Shown piece by piece: positions 42,118 through 49,928 of a stretch of DNA of 53,433 bases. How positions within the stretch are numbered: position 1 is the stretch's first letter; each line of letters starts with the position of its first letter. Where the stretch lies: contig JACQUC010000156.1 of the NCBI GenBank assembly GCA_016210495.1, forward strand, positions 1 to 53,433, written 5' to 3'. A program made the translations under genes and the position numbers. The stretch comes from Chloroflexota bacterium (GTDB taxonomy: Bacteria; Chloroflexota; FW602-bin22; JACPRP01). The notes below the pieces were generated by a model. It was not told where the DNA came from. It did not search any database and was given only the letters and a program-made list of their open reading frames with translations.

Positions 42118-43866
42118 ATGGCCATTCACAAACCACGCGCAGAGTACGGCTCTGATGTCATCGTCGACCTGATGAAGGCATTCGATATCGAGTACGTGGC
42201 TTTTAACCCCGGCGCCAGTTTTCGCGGCATTCACGACTCGATCGTCACGTACGGCGGCAACTCTCGCCCCGAGATCATCGAGTGCTGCCACGAGGAGGTA
42301 TCCGTGGCTATCGCCCACGGCTATGCCAAGGCCACGGGGAAGCCGATGGTCGCCATCGCCCACAACATCGTGGGCTTGCAGCATGCCGCGATGGCGATCT
42401 TCAACGCCTGGTGCGACAGGGTGCCGGTCATCGTCATGGGCGGCACGGGGCCGATGGACACGACCCGACGCCGCCCCTGGATAGATTGGGTGCACACCGC
42501 GCTGGTGCAAGGGAATCTGGTGCGGGACTTCGTCAAGTGGGACGATCAGCCGCACAACATCGCCAGTGTGCCGGAATCGTTCCTGAGGGCCTATCGTATT
42601 GCCGTAACCGAGCCCGCTGGCCCGGTGTATCTGTGCTACGACGCCGACTTGCAGGAGAACCGGCTGGCCGAGGAGGTGCCGATTCCCGACGTCGGTCGCT
42701 ATGCACCACCAGCGCCTCTGGCGCCCAATATCGAGGCGCTTCAGCAGGCGTCCAGGATACTCGTCAATGCCCAGAGTCCCCTCATCGTCGCCGACACGGT
42801 GGGACGCAACCCAGGGGCTGCCAGGGCTCTCGTCGAGTTGGCGGAGGCGCTCGGCGCACCTGTCCTCGACCGCGGAGGCAGGTACAACTTTCCCACGGCG
42901 CACCCCCTGAACCTGACTGGGCTAGAGCAGGAGATGGCACGCCAGGCCGACGTGGTGCTGGCCCTGGACGTGACGGACCTGTTCGGCGCCCTGGGCAAGG
43001 TGGACAAGGCGACACGGGTTTTCGAGAGCGCCCTGCGGCCAGAGGCCAGGGTCATACACATCAGTCTCGGCGACCTCCTGGCCAGAAGCTGGTCTTCGGA
43101 TTTCCAGAGGCTGCCGGCCGTCGACGTGCCCATCGCGGCGGACACGAGCGTGGCGATTCCGCAGCTTCTGGCGGCTTGCCGGCAGTTGGGTATCGACGGC
43201 GAGCGAGTCCACGGCCGTTTCGAAAGCATCAAGCGCAGGCACGAGGAGCTGCGCGGGAGGTGGAAGGCACAGGCGGGACGCCTGTCAAATGAGCAGCCGA
43301 TGGCAGCGGCCAAGGTTGCGGCCGACCTGTGGGACGCCATCAAGGACGAGGAGTGGGTACTTGTCAACGGCACTCTCGATGGTTGGGCGCGCCGTCTGTG
43401 GGACTGGAAGGAGCCGCGCCAGTACCTGGGAGCCAGCGGTGGAGGGGGGCTGGGCTACGGCATTGGCGCGTCCCTGGGAGCGGCGTTGGCGTATCGCGAC
43501 TCGGACAAGCTGTGTATCGATTTGGACACCGATGGCAGCTTCCTGTGCTGCCCGAGTGCGCTCTGGACGGCGGCCCACCATCGTATCCCGCTGCTCATCG
43601 TGATGAAGAACAACCGCTCTTACTATAACTCGGAGGAGCATCAGGCGGAAGTGGCCAGGGTCCGGGACCGCGACGCGACAAGGTGCGGGATAGGCACGAG
43701 ACTCGCCGACCCTCCGCCGAATTTTGCCCGCCTGGCCGAGTCGTTTGGGCTGTATGGAGAGGGACCGATAGAGAGGGCGGAAGACCTTGGCCCCGCCCTG
43801 CGGCGGGCAATCCAGGTGGTCAAGGAACACCGGACAGCGGCGCTGGTGGATGTGGTGGTGGAGTAG
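42118..43866 (+). CDS. TPP-dependent enzyme of the acetolactate synthase/decarboxylase superfamily
   Basis: A 582-residue thiamine-diphosphate enzyme. N-terminal PYR domain with the catalytic Glu in CHEEVSVAIAHGYA (E59), a central domain (about 200-350), and a C-terminal PP domain with IDLDTDGSFL and MKNNRSYYN. The usual GDG at the TPP site reads TDG. Acetolactate synthase, benzoylformate decarboxylase and others share the fold, so the reaction is open. GGGAGG lies about eight bases before the ATG. The DUF6282-type gene follows after 70 bases, suggesting a pathway pair. Confidence 0.82.
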   Translation: MAIHKPRAEYGSDVIVDLMKAFDIEYVAFNPGASFRGIHDSIVTYGGNSRPEIIECCHEEVSVAIAHGYAKATGKPMVAIAHNIVGLQHAAMAIFNAWCDRVPVIVMGGTGPMDTTRRRPWIDWVHTALVQGNLVRDFVKWDDQPHNIASVPESFLRAYRIAVTEPAGPVYLCYDADLQENRLAEEVPIPDVGRYAPPAPLAPNIEALQQASRILVNAQSPLIVADTVGRNPGAARALVELAEALGAPVLDRGGRYNFPTAHPLNLTGLEQEMARQADVVLALDVTDLFGALGKVDKATRVFESALRPEARVIHISLGDLLARSWSSDFQRLPAVDVPIAADTSVAIPQLLAACRQLGIDGERVHGRFESIKRRHEELRGRWKAQAGRLSNEQPMAAAKVAADLWDAIKDEEWVLVNGTLDGWARRLWDWKEPRQYLGASGGGGLGYGIGASLGAALAYRDSDKLCIDLDTDGSFLCCPSALWTAAHHRIPLLIVMKNNRSYYNSEEHQAEVARVRDRDATRCGIGTRLADPPPNFARLAESFGLYGEGPIERAEDLGPALRRAIQVVKEHRTAALVDVVVE

Positions 43867-43938
43867 CGACGCGGTTGACAGGGGCTTTGATCCTGTGTGA
43901 CAATGCGCGTCGACTTGAATCAAAAGGAGTACACGCAA

Positions 43939-44928
43939 ATGGGAAGCACTTCCGATCAGGAGATGATTGGCAAGGTTCTGTCGGTCCAGCGGGTGAAGGA
44001 GCTCAACGCCAAGGATTGGTTCTACAAGATTCTCAAGGAGAACCCCGACGTCACGGGCATCTATCCCGGGATCGAGAACGACATCATGCGTGGCGCCATC
44101 GATCATCACATCCACGCTTACCCTGATTTCGTCTATCGCGCCCAGGACATGATAGAGGTGTCCATCGACGCTGCCAAAGCGGGCATGCGAGCCGTCGCCT
44201 TCAAAGACCATTTCTTTCTGACCGCGGGCGTGGCGTACGCCGTGCAGCGGCACATCGACAGCCTGGTGGAGCGCGGCGACTTGCTGCACAGGGTCGAGGT
44301 GTATGGCGGCATCGGCATGAACTTCGGGATGAACGTCGAGGCCGTGAAGCAGGCAGTACGCTATCCCAATATGAAGGTCATCTGGTTCCCCACGTTCAAT
44401 TCGGCGGGCTTCTACCGCACCTGCGGCAAGAGTGGCGGCGTGTTCCTCGTCGACGACGATGGTAAGGTGCTCCCGGAGGTCGAGGAGATAATGCGCCTGG
44501 CCGCGGAAGCCAAGGTGGGGATCGGGCTCGGGCACACCGACTTCTTCGAGCTGAAACCACTGGCCAAGAAAGCCAGGGAACTGGGCGCGCGCGCCGTGCT
44601 CGACCATCCTCTGCTGGAGCTGAACAAGCTGACCGTCGACGAGCTCCAAGAACTCGCCGAGCTAGGGGTGTACGTGGGCGCCTATTGCCAGCCGATGATC
44701 CCTAGCATCTACCAGCCGGTGGCCGACCCGTTCGAGACCGTGGAGGTCATCAAGAAGGTCGGCGCGAAGCACTGCATCGTGGGGAGCGACTTCGGCCAGG
44801 TGCTGCACGTGAACTCCATCGACGGCGTGCGGATCTTTGTCCGGGCGCTGCTTGGCTTCGGCATACCGAAGGAAGACATCGAGGTGATGCTGAAGGACAA
44901 CCCGGCCAAGCTGCTGTATTTGGAGTAG
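43939..44928 (+). CDS. DUF6282-type metal-dependent hydrolase (amidohydrolase-like)
   Basis: A 329-residue TIM-barrel-like protein. Candidate metal ligands: HxH in IDHHIHAYPD (57 and 59), His in GLGHTDF, His in LDHPLLE and Asp in VGSDFGQ. This matches a metallo-dependent hydrolase (PHP/amidohydrolase-like) and the DUF6282 group as I remember it. The ATG at 43939 has AGGAG eight bases upstream; an earlier in-frame ATG lacks one. Neighbours suggest hydrolysis of a TPP-enzyme product or substrate. Natural substrate unknown. Confidence 0.75.
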   Translation: MGSTSDQEMIGKVLSVQRVKELNAKDWFYKILKENPDVTGIYPGIENDIMRGAIDHHIHAYPDFVYRAQDMIEVSIDAAKAGMRAVAFKDHFFLTAGVAYAVQRHIDSLVERGDLLHRVEVYGGIGMNFGMNVEAVKQAVRYPNMKVIWFPTFNSAGFYRTCGKSGGVFLVDDDGKVLPEVEEIMRLAAEAKVGIGLGHTDFFELKPLAKKARELGARAVLDHPLLELNKLTVDELQELAELGVYVGAYCQPMIPSIYQPVADPFETVEVIKKVGAKHCIVGSDFGQVLHVNSIDGVRIFVRALLGFGIPKEDIEVMLKDNPAKLLYLE

Positions 44929-44936
44929 GCCAACCT

Positions 44937-45003
44937 CACACCGGTGCGGGGCACGAGGGCGCGGAGACCGCGCCCCTACGCCCGTGTGATCGGCACGTTT
45001 TTT
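44937..45003. repeat. Palindromic repeat with outer TCACAC/GTGTGA arms
   Basis: GGGCGCGGAGACCGCGCCCCTAC (about 44958-44980) ends in the CCCCTAC tail shared with the other families. It is flanked by TCACAC (44937-44942) and GTGTGA. It separates two convergent genes. Confidence 0.7.
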
Positions 45004-45005
45004 GG

Positions 45006-45932
45006 CTAGGTGCCCTGGCGGACCTGGAAGGCCACGCGGAGGTAGATCGGACTTCTGATGCCGGCGGCAAGGATGAGCTGGCGCAGGAGATAGCCGCCAA
45101 TCAGCACCAGCACCCCGGCGATAAAGCTGCTCAGCATCTTGCCGTTCGCGTCGGCCATCGAGAACGTGAAATACTCGATGGCGAAAGGCACCAGCAGCCC
45201 GACGAGCACGAAGCCACCCCAGAAGTGGGCCGACAACTGACCGCGTGTCAGTAGATACACGGCGTGCGGCGCCCGATCGAGCACGATGGCCATATAGACG
45301 TACACGGCCACGGCCTCGAGCACGATCAGCACCATGTCCACCTGCTCGAGCAGGGTCATAAAGGGCACTATCGGCCTGGCATCGCTGATGCCGGCGATGG
45401 CAAGCCATATGGGCGTGATGAAGAAGAGACCGCCGATGCCCGTGGAGATGGCGGAGATCAGAAACAGCACCGGCAGCAAGGGGCTGTTCCAGAACGGCCG
45501 GCTGATCACAATACCAATCAGAATACCCGTGTAAATGCAGGTCGCGATGGCGAATACCAGCCCGATAACCTGCAGCACAGCACGGGCGCCCGCGTTAGCG
45601 TCAAGAACGTTGAGCGGCCAAACCCAGAGAGCGATCTCGATCGCCCCCACGAGGATGAGCGCTGAAAGTATGAAGAAGCCCCGCGAAATCCACGACGTGC
45701 CGGGGTGCAACCAGGCCGTGAAGAACTTCTCGGGCCTGCCGAGGTCCCAAATAAGGAAAAAGGTCGAGACCGCCACCACCGGAATGGCGAAGGTCATGGC
45801 TATCTTAGCTGGCAAGACGTGACCGGTGATATCCCCGACGACCCCGACGATGAAAGCGCCCGCACCCATCCCCGCCAGAAACAGGTATGCCGCGATCTTC
45901 CAGCGCCAAATCCCCTGTGGTACGATTCGCAT
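45006..45932 (-). CDS. NrfD/PsrC-type membrane subunit of a molybdo-oxidoreductase
   Basis: A 308-residue integral membrane protein with about eight or nine helices, related to NrfD/PsrC/DmsC-type quinone-binding subunits. Its start is MRIVPQGIWRWKIAAYLFLAGMG (part), a common opening for the family. It would pass electrons between quinol and the iron-sulfur subunit. It lies three bases after the FeS subunit gene, the last gene of the operon. Confidence 0.88.
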   Translation of the reverse strand: MRIVPQGIWRWKIAAYLFLAGMGAGAFIVGVVGDITGHVLPAKIAMTFAIPVVAVSTFFLIWDLGRPEKFFTAWLHPGTSWISRGFFILSALILVGAIEIALWVWPLNVLDANAGARAVLQVIGLVFAIATCIYTGILIGIVISRPFWNSPLLPVLFLISAISTGIGGLFFITPIWLAIAGISDARPIVPFMTLLEQVDMVLIVLEAVAVYVYMAIVLDRAPHAVYLLTRGQLSAHFWGGFVLVGLLVPFAIEYFTFSMADANGKMLSSFIAGVLVLIGGYLLRQLILAAGIRSPIYLRVAFQVRQGT

Positions 45933-45935
45933 CTT

Positions 45936-46625
45936 CTAACCTCCTCTGACTCCTAGCGGCTCCTGCGCGATGACCAGCCTACCTGCCGGCAGATAGTAGG
46001 TCTTGGGATCGGTTCCCATTTCCGGATTCAACTGGAAAGCTTGCCCCCGGGCCACCAGCCGCGCTACTTCGCTATCCGGATCGTCCAAGTCGCCGAAGTA
46101 CCTCGCCTTGGCCATGCAGTTGATGACGCAGGCCGGCGTCGCCTCTCTGTCCACGCCAGGTACAAGGCCCTTGCTGAGGCCCCTGTCGATGCGATCTTTG
46201 CAGTAGTCGCACTTCATCGCCACGCCCTTGCGATGCTTCTTGTAGCCCACCTCTTCAAAGGGCGTGAGACCCTGGCTGCCGAAGTAGCCACGCTCGTTCT
46301 CGAAGAAGTATCGAGCACCGTAGGGACAGGCCATCATGCAGTACTTGCAGCCGATGCACTTGTCCTGGTCCACGAAGACGATGCCGTCTTCTCGCTTCTG
46401 GGTTGCCTTGGTCGGGCAGACCTTCTCGCACGCCGGCTCCTCACAGTGCATACACAGCAGAGGAAGGATGACCCTGGTGACGTTAGGATACTTGCCAATC
46501 TCTGAGACCTCGACCCGTGCGAAAGTCACGCCCGGCGGAGTGGCGTGCTCGGCCTTGCAGGCCATCTGGCAGCCGTAACACCCAATGCACTTCAACAAGT
46601 CGACGACCATTCCGTATCTCGGCAT
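45936..46625 (-). CDS. 4Fe-4S electron-transfer subunit (DmsB/PsrB type)
   Basis: A 229-residue ferredoxin-like protein with four Cys groups: CIGCYGCQMAC (13-23), CMHCEEPACEKVC, CIGCKYCMMAC, and CDYC plus a late ACVINC. These would hold four [4Fe-4S] clusters that wire the molybdenum site to NrfD. It is 9 bases from the catalytic subunit gene. No Tat signal is expected or seen. Confidence 0.92.
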   Translation of the reverse strand: MPRYGMVVDLLKCIGCYGCQMACKAEHATPPGVTFARVEVSEIGKYPNVTRVILPLLCMHCEEPACEKVCPTKATQKREDGIVFVDQDKCIGCKYCMMACPYGARYFFENERGYFGSQGLTPFEEVGYKKHRKGVAMKCDYCKDRIDRGLSKGLVPGVDREATPACVINCMAKARYFGDLDDPDSEVARLVARGQAFQLNPEMGTDPKTYYLPAGRLVIAQEPLGVRGG

Positions 46626-46634
46626 GCAGCCCTC

Positions 46635-49199
46635 CTATTTGTAAATCCTCACCTTGGCGCACAAATCCAGATTCGAGTTTGCGTGACTGATGTGATCGAG
46701 GTCTATCTCCAGCAGATCGTTGAAGAAAACTCCTTTGCCTCTGGCTATGGGCTGATACTTCGTCCAGTGCCCCGCGCAAGCGCCTATGCCCAATCCTTCC
46801 GGATGGATTCCCTCTGTGAGCCTTATCTTGCCGCGTACTCTGCGGCCCTTTACCGTTTCCACCCACACCTCATCGCCATCCCGCAGGCCCTTCCTCCTCC
46901 CGGTCGCCGCGTTGATCGATATCTGGTACGAGTAGGGACTCATCTGGGAAGCCTCGTCGAGCCACGGGTTCTCCATAGTGAGCGAGTTGGTGTGCAACAC
47001 GTCACGGTAATAGAAGGCGTAGAGATCGTAGTCCGGATTCTTTTCCTCGTGGGAAGCGCACGGGTACCACTCCGGCATAGCGTCGTAGAGGCGGTAGTCC
47101 AGGTCGATGCCGAAGCCCTCAGCCAGATCCCTTACCTGGCGGCCTAGCTTCTTCATGTACTCCCAGTAGATCGGCACCCTGACGTCTAGGAACGGCCGCC
47201 AATAAACCTCCTCGACCTTCTTGGGCCAGGTCGCCACGCCATTTTGTTTGAACCAGTCCAGCCCCCGCTCACCACCGAAATTGCTCTTCAACGACCGATC
47301 ACATATCTCGTCAAAACTGTACTTCTTGTCCAGGTCCAGGCGATAGGGACCCTGGAGGTCGAACATGAGGTTGATGATCCCGTTGGTGTCGTCGAGGACG
47401 CCGACGCGCTCGGCGATGTCTAGGATCACGTCGGCAAAGTTGCGCACGCTGGCCGGCGGCTCTAGCACCGGCTGGCCGATAGCGTAGCCCCAGTCTCCAG
47501 GCCCAGCCGGCTGGCCAAAGATGCCGGGATTGGGGTAGGGATCGTAGCGCTCCAGGTAGTTGGTGTCCGGCAGGACGATGTCGGCAAAGTCCGTGAACTC
47601 GTTCAGGAAGATGTCGAAAGATAAGATGAACGAGTATCTCTTCAGGCTCTCGGCGACCGTGGCGGCATTGCCAACGCTCATTACGGAGTTGGCGCCCCAG
47701 TTGACGAGTATCTCGGGACGGTACGGCAGGTCCACCTTCTGCCATAGCTCCTCCTGGTCGGCCGAGGCGATGAGGGGTGGACTCTGCGTCAAAGCGAGCA
47801 ACTCCTGGAGCCCGATCGATTGAGGTCGCTTGGGCTCGCGGGGCGGATACGGCTTGTGGGGCACGAGCCACGTGCCTGTGAGCATCAGGCCATCGGCATC
47901 CTTCGTCGGTACGTACCGGGGCCGCCCCGTATCCGGATGCCCGTGGCTCACCGGATTGAACCCAAGTGTCCCGCCCGGCACGTCCGCCGCTCCCACCACC
48001 TGCGTCAACAGCTCTATCGCCAGACAGTTGTATACCGAGTTCCGATGCCCCTGCGCTCCCCGGAAATAGATCGCCGCCACTGGCCGGTAGGGCAGCTCCT
48101 TCCCCTCGATCAGGATCGTGCTCCCTATCCGCGCCGCCTCACCGTACTCCCGCGCCAGGCGCCGTATCGTCCGAGCCGGCACGCTCGTTATCTCCGACGC
48201 CATCTCCGGCGTGTATTTCTTCACGTGCTCCCTCAAGAGTCCAAAGCCGGGTCTCGCCTTTACCCCGCCAACCTCGTACTCCCCCTCCAGCGACATGTCC
48301 CCGACGCTCGGGTCGTCGAATGCCTTCGCCTCCCCCGCCAGCGCATCCCACACCATCGGGCGACCACTCGTCTCATCCCTTATGTAAAGCCCATCCGGCC
48401 CCACCAGGTACGGCCCGTTGGTACCCCTCTTCAGGTAATCCGCATCCCACATCCCTAGCTCGTTCAGCAGCACGTTCACCATGGCCAGGGCCAGAGCCGC
48501 ATCGGTCCCAACTCTGATCGGCACCCATTCGGTGGCTTTGGCCGCCGCCGAGCCGCACATGGGGTCGACGACCACCAGCTTCATTCCTCTGGCTCGCGCG
48601 TCGGCGGCCTTCTGTGCGTTAGTGTTGGCAACGTGGCCCGCCGAGTGTCCCTTGCTGGCGCCGAAGTAAATTGCGTAGCTGCAATAATCGTAGTCCGGCA
48701 CGATGGACCAGGAAGCGTGCGTGACGCCGCCGATGACGTGGGCGCCGTTGCCGCAGTGCACGCCACCGCCTGCCGGCCAGGCATTGGAGGATCCGTAGGC
48801 GGACTGAAAGGCGCGGCCTACGCGCCGCACAGTGGACGAAATGGTCGTCGTGAACTGAAAGACCATCTTGCGGGGGTCTTCTGAGCGCACCTTGATGAGA
48901 TGTTTCGCAGCCGTGTCCAGGGCCTCGTCCCACGATATCTCCACCCAGCCCGGGTCGATGCCGAGCCCCTTTTGCGGATTCGTTCTTTTCAAGGGAGATT
49001 TGATGCGGTTCGGATCGTAGGCGGTCATGATGCCCGCCACGCCCTTGGCGCACATACGACCATTGCCGACGGGACTGGCCGGGTTGCCTTCGATCTTGAC
49101 GACGACCCCGTCCACCTTGCGTACCAGGACGGAACAGCGGGCGTAGCACATGCTACACGCGGAAGGGATCAGTTCATCCTTTTGGAGAGATACGACCAT
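46635..49199 (-). CDS. Molybdopterin (bis-MGD) oxidoreductase catalytic subunit
   Basis: An 854-residue DMSO-reductase-family enzyme. The N-terminal [4Fe-4S] site is C15, C18, C22 and C50. A likely Mo (or W) ligand is Cys149 in GGGVHCGNGAHV, suggesting a Cys-ligated enzyme like polysulfide or thiosulfate reductase. The C-terminal molydopterin-binding domain (about 700-854) is present. There is no RR-type Tat signal: the protein begins MVVSLQKDEL. The substrate is unknown. It is preceded by a MoaD-like gene and followed by the FeS and NrfD genes. Confidence 0.9.
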   Translation of the reverse strand: MVVSLQKDELIPSACSMCYARCSVLVRKVDGVVVKIEGNPASPVGNGRMCAKGVAGIMTAYDPNRIKSPLKRTNPQKGLGIDPGWVEISWDEALDTAAKHLIKVRSEDPRKMVFQFTTTISSTVRRVGRAFQSAYGSSNAWPAGGGVHCGNGAHVIGGVTHASWSIVPDYDYCSYAIYFGASKGHSAGHVANTNAQKAADARARGMKLVVVDPMCGSAAAKATEWVPIRVGTDAALALAMVNVLLNELGMWDADYLKRGTNGPYLVGPDGLYIRDETSGRPMVWDALAGEAKAFDDPSVGDMSLEGEYEVGGVKARPGFGLLREHVKKYTPEMASEITSVPARTIRRLAREYGEAARIGSTILIEGKELPYRPVAAIYFRGAQGHRNSVYNCLAIELLTQVVGAADVPGGTLGFNPVSHGHPDTGRPRYVPTKDADGLMLTGTWLVPHKPYPPREPKRPQSIGLQELLALTQSPPLIASADQEELWQKVDLPYRPEILVNWGANSVMSVGNAATVAESLKRYSFILSFDIFLNEFTDFADIVLPDTNYLERYDPYPNPGIFGQPAGPGDWGYAIGQPVLEPPASVRNFADVILDIAERVGVLDDTNGIINLMFDLQGPYRLDLDKKYSFDEICDRSLKSNFGGERGLDWFKQNGVATWPKKVEEVYWRPFLDVRVPIYWEYMKKLGRQVRDLAEGFGIDLDYRLYDAMPEWYPCASHEEKNPDYDLYAFYYRDVLHTNSLTMENPWLDEASQMSPYSYQISINAATGRRKGLRDGDEVWVETVKGRRVRGKIRLTEGIHPEGLGIGACAGHWTKYQPIARGKGVFFNDLLEIDLDHISHANSNLDLCAKVRIYK

Positions 49200-49201
49200 C
49201 G

Positions 49202-49498
49202 TTAACCCCCTTCAGCCAGGAGCAAGACGTAAAAGAGCACCTCGGCCGCCGCACCGTTCGCCGACAGTCTGACGTCGAGATTCTCTCTGTCGACAGGAGA
49301 TCCGTCGACAAACAGTTGGGCGTATGTCTGCGGCCTGCCATCCGAGGTGAGCACGCGTTCGACGAACGGGTCCCCATACATTTCGACCAGACGCGTCAAC
49401 AAGTCTCTTGCGGTTGCGTCGTCAGGCATGGTCAACTCGACCTGCGTCGTGCGCATAATGTCGTGCAAGGGGCCAAAGAACCTGACGCGGACTTGCAG
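49202..49498 (-). CDS. MoaD/ThiS-like beta-grasp protein with diglycine C-terminus
   Basis: A small ubiquitin-like protein ending AEGG, the mark of sulfur carriers that are thiocarboxylated for molybdopterin or other sulfur transfer. Homology to MoaD extends upstream of the only common start codon in frame: VRVRFFGPLHDIM. A CTG at 49498 with GGGAGG eight bases before it gives a complete 98-residue MoaD-like protein. A TTG at 49468 would cut the first strand. The gene ends three bases before the catalytic subunit. It may serve this enzyme's cofactor specifically. Confidence 0.75.
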   Translation of the reverse strand: MQVRVRFFGPLHDIMRTTQVELTMPDDATARDLLTRLVEMYGDPFVERVLTSDGRPQTYAQLFVDGSPVDRENLDVRLSANGAAAEVLFYVLLLAEGG

Positions 49499-49584
49499 CG
49501 GAGTGTCCTCCCAGCCGTGGTGTGAGATGCTTGCTTACGGGGCACAGGATAGCAGAGGTTGGGGTTGTAGTCAAGATATCAGTA

Positions 49585-49613
49585 TTGCAAAACAGGCAAC
49601 ATCGTTGTACACT
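49585..49613 (+). promoter_or_regulatory. Sigma-70 promoter of the PKD-protein leader
   Basis: TTGCAA (49585-49590) and TACACT (49608-49613) with a 17-base spacer. Transcription near 49620 would give a leader of about 309 bases. Confidence 0.65.
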
Positions 49614-49619
49614 TACGTG

Positions 49620-49928
49620 CGCCAGGTTCACCAGTCGCTTTGAGCCTTTCCAAACACAACCGAAGATTCGTACTCGATGGAAGCCTTGATCCGACGGCGA
49701 TGGGTGTCCTCCGCAGGCCTGAAGATAGCAGGTTAGCGGTCACCCAATAATTGGTCGCTTGTGCCTCGGGGAGCCAGTAGCGAAACCGGCCATCAATTCT
49801 GATGGCCGGTTTTTTGTTTGGGTGAAGGGGGCCAAACGTGGCGGTAGCGGGTGCCAAGTGGCAATTCGAAGCGACCTTGGAAAGAAGTTCTGGCGGCAGT
49901 TCGTGGAAATCAACGGAGGAGGAATTCC
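49620..49928 (+). promoter_or_regulatory. Long structured 5' leader with intrinsic terminator (candidate riboregulator)
   Basis: The region contains GGGTG...CACCC pairing (about 49700-49745), a possible stem GGTCGCT / AGCGAAACC (49753-49787), and a strong terminator CCGGCCATCA / TGATGGCCGG plus six T (49786-49815). The terminator lies 113 bases before the start codon, so it must be bypassed for expression. I compared it by eye with the c-di-GMP-I, c-di-AMP, fluoride, cobalamin, Mg and yybP patterns; none fit. No gene is seen here. Confidence 0.6.

Noticed and set aside
43285..44649. A long open frame antisense to the TPP and DUF6282 genes
   Set aside because: It spans two well-supported sense genes and their gap, has no motifs, and is rich in His/Asp/Val as expected for antisense translation.
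49620..49790. A c-di-GMP or fluoride riboswitch in the leader of the PKD gene
   Set aside because: The GCAAAC and GACGCAAAG blocks of c-di-GMP-I are absent. A GGCGATGGGTG segment resembles the fluoride class start, but the conserved 3' GATG..CCTAC part is missing.
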